NCBI GenBank assembly: GCA_016203265.1
Contig: JACQNB010000013.1
Coordinates: 1 to 6,122 of the forward strand
Source of the DNA: Candidatus Woesearchaeota archaeon
GTDB taxonomy: Archaea > Nanobdellota > Nanobdellia > Woesearchaeales > ARS49
DNA: 6,122 bases
Direction of reading: 5' to 3'
The notes beneath the pieces are model-generated. The model saw only the letters and a program-made list of their open reading frames with translations, was not told the DNA's origin and ran no database searches. The position numbers and the translations under genes are program-made. Below, one piece after another: positions 6,115-6,122 of the stretch. Every line of letters begins with the position of its first letter. Position 1 is the first letter of the stretch.

Positions 6115-6122
6115 GTTGCTTC

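Overview
The window looks like chromosomal DNA from an archaeon of moderate-to-high GC. Three things point that way: AT-rich archaeal TATA boxes at the expected distance ahead of two transcription units (TTTATAAATA at 3019-3028 on +, CTTTAAATA at 6114-6106 on -), a GGTGA-type ribosome binding site, and an apparently leaderless start at 6082. The genes are tightly packed with ATGA- or TTGA-type stop/start overlaps. The lineage cannot be fixed from this sequence alone.

Left part (1-2902, + strand): three overlapping genes. The first is the 3' part of a von Willebrand A (VWA) protein whose VWA domain sits inside a class I glutamine-amidotransferase-like domain, followed by a C-terminal membrane anchor. 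Next come a single-pass membrane coiled-coil protein and a three-pass membrane protein that starts at TTG and ends in a PxEYxxxVRxYF-type tail. I could not name the second and third genes.

Middle (2903-4854, + strand): a 162-base gap holds a TATA box and RBS, then a MoxR-family AAA+ ATPase overlaps a DUF58 protein with a complete metal-binding (MIDAS) VWA domain. With the left part this makes a MoxR/DUF58/VWA locus. The likely arrangement is a cytosolic ATPase and adaptor (MoxR and DUF58) working with membrane-anchored VWA, coiled-coil and multi-pass partners, as inferred for the bacterial MoxR-Bat type clusters. Its substrate is unknown.

Right part (4851-6082, - strand): a convergent two-gene operon whose last stop codon overlaps the DUF58 stop. 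The upstream gene has a C-terminal helix-turn-helix resembling UPF0175 antitoxins and a long unrecognised N-terminal region. The downstream gene is a PIN-domain nuclease with its acidic residues in place and a DUF3368-like C-terminal end. Together they resemble an enlarged VapBC-like toxin-antitoxin pair. No RNA genes, CRISPR arrays, insertion sequences or substantial repeats were seen.
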